Assembly: GCF_937921625.1 (NCBI RefSeq)
Contig: NZ_CAKZTI010000012.1
Span: 1 to 9,053 of the forward strand
Length of the DNA: 9,053 bases
Source: an uncultured Campylobacter sp.
GTDB lineage: Bacteria > Campylobacterota > Campylobacteria > Campylobacterales > Campylobacteraceae
Direction: 5' to 3'
Positions 5,423 through 9,053 of this stretch are shown piece after piece. The notes under the pieces were generated by a model, which saw nothing but the letters and a program-made list of their open reading frames with translations, ran no database searches and was not told the DNA's origin. The translations under genes and the position numbers were made by a program. The first letter of the stretch is position 1. Each line of letters opens with the position of its first letter.

Positions 5423-5451
5423 AAATTTTGCAGCAAAATTTACTTAAGTAA
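5423..5451. promoter_or_regulatory. Two overlapping palindromes upstream of lrgA, candidate operator
   Basis: AAATTTTGC, one base, GCAAAATTT (5423-5441) is a perfect 9-bp inverted repeat. TTACTTAAGTAA (5440-5451) is a perfect 12-bp palindrome sharing two bases with it. They lie 81-109 bp upstream of the lrgA start and about 90-120 bp past the stop of the gene at 5542. A protein-binding operator for lrgA fits best. A hairpin with a one-base loop is sterically poor as a terminator, though an AT-rich 3' hairpin for the upstream gene cannot be excluded. Confidence 0.4.
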
Positions 5452-5453
5452 GC

Positions 5454-5475
5454 TCTGTAGCTAGGCTGTAGGTAG
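5454..5475. repeat. 11-bp imperfect tandem repeat near the lrgA palindromes
   Basis: TCTGTAGCTAG (5454-5464) is followed directly by GCTGTAGGTAG (5465-5475), matching at 9 of 11 positions. It adjoins the palindromes at 5423-5451 and could be part of the same control region or chance. Confidence 0.35.
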
Positions 5476-5541
5476 AATTTTGCGATTTATCATAGCGCTA
5501 AATTTAGCCTTGCGGCACGGGTAAAATTCGGCTACGACTAC

Positions 5542-5793
5542 TCAATCAAGCGTCTCGCCTAGCTCGATTTTGACGTCTAGAACCTTGCAGACTAGATCAA
5601 AAATTTCAATATCGACGTTGGGCGCGTATTCGTCCAAGACGGTGTAAACTTCGGCGCGCATATCCTCGTCATGGCCCGGGTGCGATCGCGAATACAGCTC
5701 GTCCGTGCGGCGCACGAGCGTGAGATTATCGATATCTCGCTCGCGCATCGCCTGCTTGAGCCGCTTTGAAATTTGCCATTTGAAACTTTGCAT
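5542..5793 (-). CDS. Small HTH-like (XRE-type?) hypothetical protein
   Basis: This is an 83-residue soluble protein. ISKRLKQAMRERDIDNLTLV (8-27) followed by RRTDELYSRS looks like the first helices of a small XRE-like DNA-binding domain, and the end FDLVCKVLDVKIELGE (65-80) resembles the closing helix of such domains (KILDVKL-type). The middle is acidic (HDEDMRAEVYTVLDEYAPNV) and not a convincing recognition helix, so DNA binding is an inference. The start has AGGATGG eight bases upstream. It stands alone on the same strand between the esterase (153-bp gap) and lrgA (199-bp gap), which makes it a possible local regulator of lrgAB, but nothing in the sequence proves this. Confidence 0.7.
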   Translation of the reverse strand: MQSFKWQISKRLKQAMRERDIDNLTLVRRTDELYSRSHPGHDEDMRAEVYTVLDEYAPNVDIEIFDLVCKVLDVKIELGETLD

Positions 5794-5816
5794 TTTCCAT
5801 CCTTTAAATTTGTGCG

Positions 5817-5822
5817 ATACTA
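5817..5822 (-). promoter_or_regulatory. Candidate -10 box for the small HTH-like gene
   Basis: The minus strand reads TAGTAT, preceded by CTCTTTTGGC, a T-rich upstream element as in Campylobacter promoters. It is 23 bases before the ATG at 5793. The fit is moderate. Confidence 0.3.
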
Positions 5823-5946
5823 GCCAAAAGAGCTTTAAAATTTAATTTCTTAAATCCGGCGACGCGTTTCGGCGCAATCAACGAGCCTGCGCTGCTCGGT
5901 CCTACGCTTGCAGTTTAGATCAAGGCTTTACCGGCTAAATAGAAGA

Positions 5947-6849
5947 TTATCTTTGCGTAAATAGCGCTAAATCTTGCAAAGCCAATGGGATTACTTCGCC
6001 GTGCGAAGCGCCTTCGTAGAGCCTAAACTCGCAAGAAAGCCCCCTTGCTTTTAAAATTTCAGCTAGATCGGCCGCTTTTAAAATTCCCGCTTTATCGGTT
6101 TTTCCTTTACGCATTTCACGCGAGCCAGCAACGAGCATTATGAATTTTGCTTTTAAATTTGATCTAAGCTTTCCCTCGTCTAGGGCATCTCTGATCAGCT
6201 GTGATTCGCCCCACCACAATGAAGGTGAGGCGATAAAAAACTCGTCGAAAATCCCATCGTTGCGCAGCAAAGCATAAATCCCGAATAGCCCGCCAAAAGA
6301 ATGTCCGAAGTAAATTTTATCGCTTTTTGCCGTAGAGTATTTTTTCTCCACGAGCGGAAATAGTTCATCTTTTACGAAATCGTAAAATTCTCCCGCGCCG
6401 CCGCCGTTTGCATATTCTTCGCCGCTCACCGCGGGCGTTAAATCTCTCGTGCGACGCTTAATATCATACGCTAGCGGGCTGTCGTATCCGATGCCTACTA
6501 TAAGGACGGTTTTATTTAATTTAGACCCGGTTTCGACGTTTTCTTTCGCTATATTTGGATCTGCATAAATTTGCGCATAAGAGTTTAAAAGCATAGCAAC
6601 TTGCGCGTTCGCATCAACCATAAAAACTACCCTATCGTAGCGAGCGACATTTTTTTGGCGAGCTATAAAAATTTTATATTTTTCTCCGTTCTTGCTTTTT
6701 AGAATAAAATCGCTCACATTAAACATTTCGTGCGCAGCTCCACTTGCCTGCTCAATCTTTTGCGGCGGTTTTGCCCCCAGATCGCAAGCGAATAAGCACA
6801 CTAAAAAGAGCGCGTCAAATACCGCAAGAAAGCTCTTTAGGCTTACCAT
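5947..6849 (-). CDS. Periplasmic alpha/beta-hydrolase esterase, probable siderophore (trilactone) esterase
   Basis: This 300-residue esterase-D type alpha/beta hydrolase is of the IroE/Fes-like group. The nucleophile elbow GHSFGG places Ser184, and His283 lies in EGASHGEVIP. ASPSLWWGE (207-215) and IVGIGYDSP (117-125) with RRTRDLTP (132-139) are standard blocks of the family. The acid residue is not obvious; Glu245 or a nearby residue is likely. The N-terminus is hydrophobic (FLAVFDALFLVCLFAC), so the protein is exported. C22 in LFAC may be a lipidation site, though the lipobox is imperfect. Its start overlaps the TonB receptor stop by seven bases (AAATGGTAA), so the two are coupled. Relatives (Cee of C. 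jejuni, IroE) cleave enterobactin-type trilactones in the periplasm to release iron. The substrate here is inferred from the neighbour. Confidence 0.88.
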   Translation of the reverse strand: MVSLKSFLAVFDALFLVCLFACDLGAKPPQKIEQASGAAHEMFNVSDFILKSKNGEKYKIFIARQKNVARYDRVVFMVDANAQVAMLLNSYAQIYADPNIAKENVETGSKLNKTVLIVGIGYDSPLAYDIKRRTRDLTPAVSGEEYANGGGAGEFYDFVKDELFPLVEKKYSTAKSDKIYFGHSFGGLFGIYALLRNDGIFDEFFIASPSLWWGESQLIRDALDEGKLRSNLKAKFIMLVAGSREMRKGKTDKAGILKAADLAEILKARGLSCEFRLYEGASHGEVIPLALQDLALFTQR

Positions 6850-8966
6850 TTAGCGTTTACCTTAAACCAAAACCTCCTGCCCTCCTCGGGGTACCAATAG
6901 TAATTGCCGTCGTCTGCGAGACCCTCGTCGTATCGGACGTTATCAAAGATATTGTAAGCGGTTAAATTTAGGCTCAGATTATCGTTTAAATCGTATTGTG
7001 CGCCCAAATCCGTAGTAAAAAGCTTTTTGTCGTTTTTGCTGACTCTATTGCCCGGACCGAATTGCACGCTTGTAAGTTCACTTTCGTAATTAAGACCGAT
7101 AAAGGTAGAAAGCGGAGCGATAGGCCTATAGCTAAGCATCGCATGTGCGGCATGCTTCGGAGTAGCGGTCAGGGATTTGCCATCTAGCCTACTAAGATTG
7201 GTTTGACTAAATTTAACGGCGCCGTTTGGCGTATAGATCGTAGGATCCCCGGTTTCGATCTCGGAGTGGCTATAGGTGTAGTTTGCCTTGAAATTTAGCT
7301 TTTTAGTAATATCGTAATCGCCACTCAGCTCAACGCCGTAAACCTCGGCTCCTTCTATATTAAAATACGTTCCCCAACCAGGACAATTAACGCTCGGCGC
7401 GCCAGCGCAGCCTCCGTAAGCGGGAATCCTATTGATATTGCTGCCATCGGTATCTAAAATTTTATCTTTGAAGTCGTTTTTAAATAGCGTGATATTGCCG
7501 CGCAGATCGTCTGCATTGTCGTAATAAAGCCCGATCTCGTAGGTCGTGCTTTTCTCGGGCTTTAAATCCTCGTTACCGAAATCTATAATCCTCCAGCCGC
7601 CCTGAATCGCGCCTACTTCCGGCGAAATTTGATTGACATCGGGAGTTTTATAACCGGTTGCGACGCCGCCTTTGATCGTCCAGGTATCGTCTATATTAAA
7701 CGTCGCGTAGGCTCTGGGTGAAAAGTGGTTGCCGAAGTATTCGTTGTGCGTGAGCCTGCCGCCGAGCGTTAAAAATAGCGTATTTTCCAAAATTTCAATC
7801 TCGTCCTCTAAAAATCCCGCATGCTCGTTCATAGAAAATCGCTGCGGAGAGCGTAAATTTTGCCTATTCGCGTTTAAAACGATGAAAGTCGTTCGCACAT
7901 CCTGTTTGCTAAAATCGTAGCCGAAGGTAAGCGTATTTATACCGAGATAAGTCGTAAATTTGGAATTAAAATTTCTATTTTTTACGATTGCGGGCGAAAG
8001 GCTATCAAAAATGCTCGTACGGCGAGTCTTATCCCAAAAATAACTTATATCAGCACTTAAGCTTTCAAACTCGCCCAAATATCCGACTCCGTGATTTTCT
8101 CTTTTATATTTATAGTGATTTAATCCGCGCGCGTTGGGATAAACGGCGGTTTTACCAAGAGTTCTTGAATAATCGTGATTTTGCCTTCCGGTTTGAACGT
8201 AAAATTTATTATTTTCATCCGGCGTTAGCCAAAGCTTGGCGTTAGAATCCGATTTATCACTCTTCTGATAGCCTCCCTTATAGCCATCCTCGTCGCGCAG
8301 CTTTTTATATCCCCACAGCTGAAGTGCCGCATACTGCCCGAAGGGAATATTGACGTAGGCTTCGCCCATCTTACCGTTTCCGATACCCTTGTGATCTTGG
8401 ATAGTTGTAGATATAGCAGCGCTTCCGCTAAATTTAGAAAAATTCTTTTTCGTAATGATATTTATCACGCCGCCTACTGCATCGCTTCCGTAAAGCGAGC
8501 TCATCGGCCCCCTAATCACCTCGATACGCTCTATCGCTCCTGCGGGCGGGATAAAATTCGAGTTCATATCGCCCGCTCCGCCTTTTGGGTTCGCCGCCGC
8601 GGAACTTACACGTTTGCCGTCGATAAGCACAAGGGTTTGGGAGCTTTCCATTCCTCTGATGGATATCCCGCTTGCCGGGCCGTCATCGCCTGCGATGACG
8701 CTGACGCCAGGCATTTTATTCGCGATATCGTGCAGCGAAGTGAATCTGCCGCTTGATATCTCTTTATTATCCAAGGTGGAGATGGAGGCCGGCGCCTGCC
8801 TGATATCTTGGCGAAAGCCGCTCGCGCTTACTACGATCTCGCCAAGATTCGTGCTATTTGCGTCACTGCTTAGGCGCGAGCCTTCGACGCCGCATAAAAT
8901 CGAAACGCTCGCGCATATAGATAATGCGATAAATTTCGCCTTTTTAAAATACATATCATTTTGCAT
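6843..8966 (-). CDS. TonB-dependent outer-membrane receptor, FepA/CirA/IrgA type, probably for ferric catecholates
   Basis: This 707-residue protein has a signal peptide in residues about 1-28 (KFIALSICASVSILCGVEG). The TonB box is EIVVSAS (43-49). The plug domain covers about 50-175 with SLHDIANKMPGVSV (77-90), SIRGMESSQTLVLIDGKRV (102-120), AIERIEVIRGP (144-154) and SLYGSDAVGGVINIITK (157-173). The rest is the 22-strand barrel, with the typical GYKTPDVNQISPE, LKPEKSTTYEIGLYY and YNIFDNVRYDEG blocks, and it ends in an aromatic residue (W707). A cysteine pair in an outside loop (GGCAGAPSVNCPGW) recalls FepA/IrgA-like receptors. It imports siderophore iron using TonB-ExbBD energy. The linked esterase favours enterobactin-like ligands. 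The start has GAGGAAC seven bases upstream. I found no Fur box in the 87 bases before it, so iron control may lie beyond the window. Confidence 0.95.
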   Translation of the reverse strand: MQNDMYFKKAKFIALSICASVSILCGVEGSRLSSDANSTNLGEIVVSASGFRQDIRQAPASISTLDNKEISSGRFTSLHDIANKMPGVSVIAGDDGPASGISIRGMESSQTLVLIDGKRVSSAAANPKGGAGDMNSNFIPPAGAIERIEVIRGPMSSLYGSDAVGGVINIITKKNFSKFSGSAAISTTIQDHKGIGNGKMGEAYVNIPFGQYAALQLWGYKKLRDEDGYKGGYQKSDKSDSNAKLWLTPDENNKFYVQTGRQNHDYSRTLGKTAVYPNARGLNHYKYKRENHGVGYLGEFESLSADISYFWDKTRRTSIFDSLSPAIVKNRNFNSKFTTYLGINTLTFGYDFSKQDVRTTFIVLNANRQNLRSPQRFSMNEHAGFLEDEIEILENTLFLTLGGRLTHNEYFGNHFSPRAYATFNIDDTWTIKGGVATGYKTPDVNQISPEVGAIQGGWRIIDFGNEDLKPEKSTTYEIGLYYDNADDLRGNITLFKNDFKDKILDTDGSNINRIPAYGGCAGAPSVNCPGWGTYFNIEGAEVYGVELSGDYDITKKLNFKANYTYSHSEIETGDPTIYTPNGAVKFSQTNLSRLDGKSLTATPKHAAHAMLSYRPIAPLSTFIGLNYESELTSVQFGPGNRVSKNDKKLFTTDLGAQYDLNDNLSLNLTAYNIFDNVRYDEGLADDGNYYWYPEEGRRFWFKVNAKW

Positions 8967-9053
8967 TTTTGTTCCTCTATTTTGTTCAAACAGGTGGGCA
9001 AAGTTACGAAATAAAAGTGAGAGTTCGGTGCCGTTTTCTTGGTAATTTGTAGC
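8967..9053 (-). promoter_or_regulatory. Leader upstream of the TonB receptor
   Basis: The 87 bases before the receptor hold the ribosome site (GAGGAAC at about 8974-8980) and a TGTT-AACA dyad (TGTTTGAACA on the minus strand, about 8983-8992). No clear TATAAT-like box and no 19-bp Fur-type palindrome is visible, so the promoter is probably weak in consensus or lies past the right edge. Confidence 0.3.

Noticed and set aside
8614..9045. Long plus-strand open frame of 143 codons
   Set aside because: It lies antisense to the strongly conserved plug domain of the TonB receptor, has no ribosome site and no recognisable protein features. It is a shadow of the real gene.
8967..9053. Fur box before the TonB receptor
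   Set aside because: I looked for a GATAAT-type palindrome on both strands and found none good enough to report.

Overview
The window looks like a chromosomal segment of a Campylobacter-type epsilonproteobacterium. The spacers are full of TAAATTTA/GCTAAATTT motifs, the intergenic DNA is AT-rich between fairly GC-rich genes, and the proteins (LrgAB, a cysteine-paired Sel1 protein, a catecholate-type TonB receptor with a periplasmic esterase) fit that group. A decayed flagellar rod gene (flgG) in a moderately GC-rich Campylobacter background suggests a non-flagellated species such as C. gracilis. The species name is an inference, not proven here.

Layout. 1-185 (-): the start of an unrecognised gene. 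382-1233 (+): a DUF2314 (YegJ-like) protein with C-terminal ankyrin repeats, divergent from it. 1454-1956 (+): a type II toxin-antitoxin pair whose antitoxin is intact and whose RelE/ParE-like toxin is cut by an in-frame TAG. About 2021-2266 (+): the decayed C-terminal end of flgG with two in-frame TAGs. 2509-3084 (-): a secreted Sel1-repeat protein. 3085-3618: a gene-free stretch with a degenerate repeat of about 20 bp. 3619-5342 (-): a tight operon lrgA (TTG start), lrgB and a cytidylate-kinase-like gene. 5542-5793 (-): a small HTH-like protein. 5947-8966 (-): a TonB-dependent receptor overlapping a downstream esterase. 8967-9053: the receptor's leader.

How the genes work together. The receptor and esterase form a believable iron-uptake unit: the outer-membrane protein would import a ferric catecholate siderophore and the esterase would cleave it in the periplasm, as Cee and IroE do for enterobactin. 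LrgA and LrgB would form a holin-like/antiholin-like or metabolite-export membrane pair, and the co-transcribed kinase-like protein is an unexplained partner. Stacked palindromes upstream of lrgA are candidate operators. The 1.7-2.3 kb segment is a gene graveyard in which two unrelated genes carry nonsense codons, and all three of these are TAG.

The least explained items are the toxin-dead TA locus beside the flgG relic, the kinase in the lrgAB operon, the lrgA upstream palindromes and the degenerate 20-bp repeat. No clearly novel defence or mobile system is visible.
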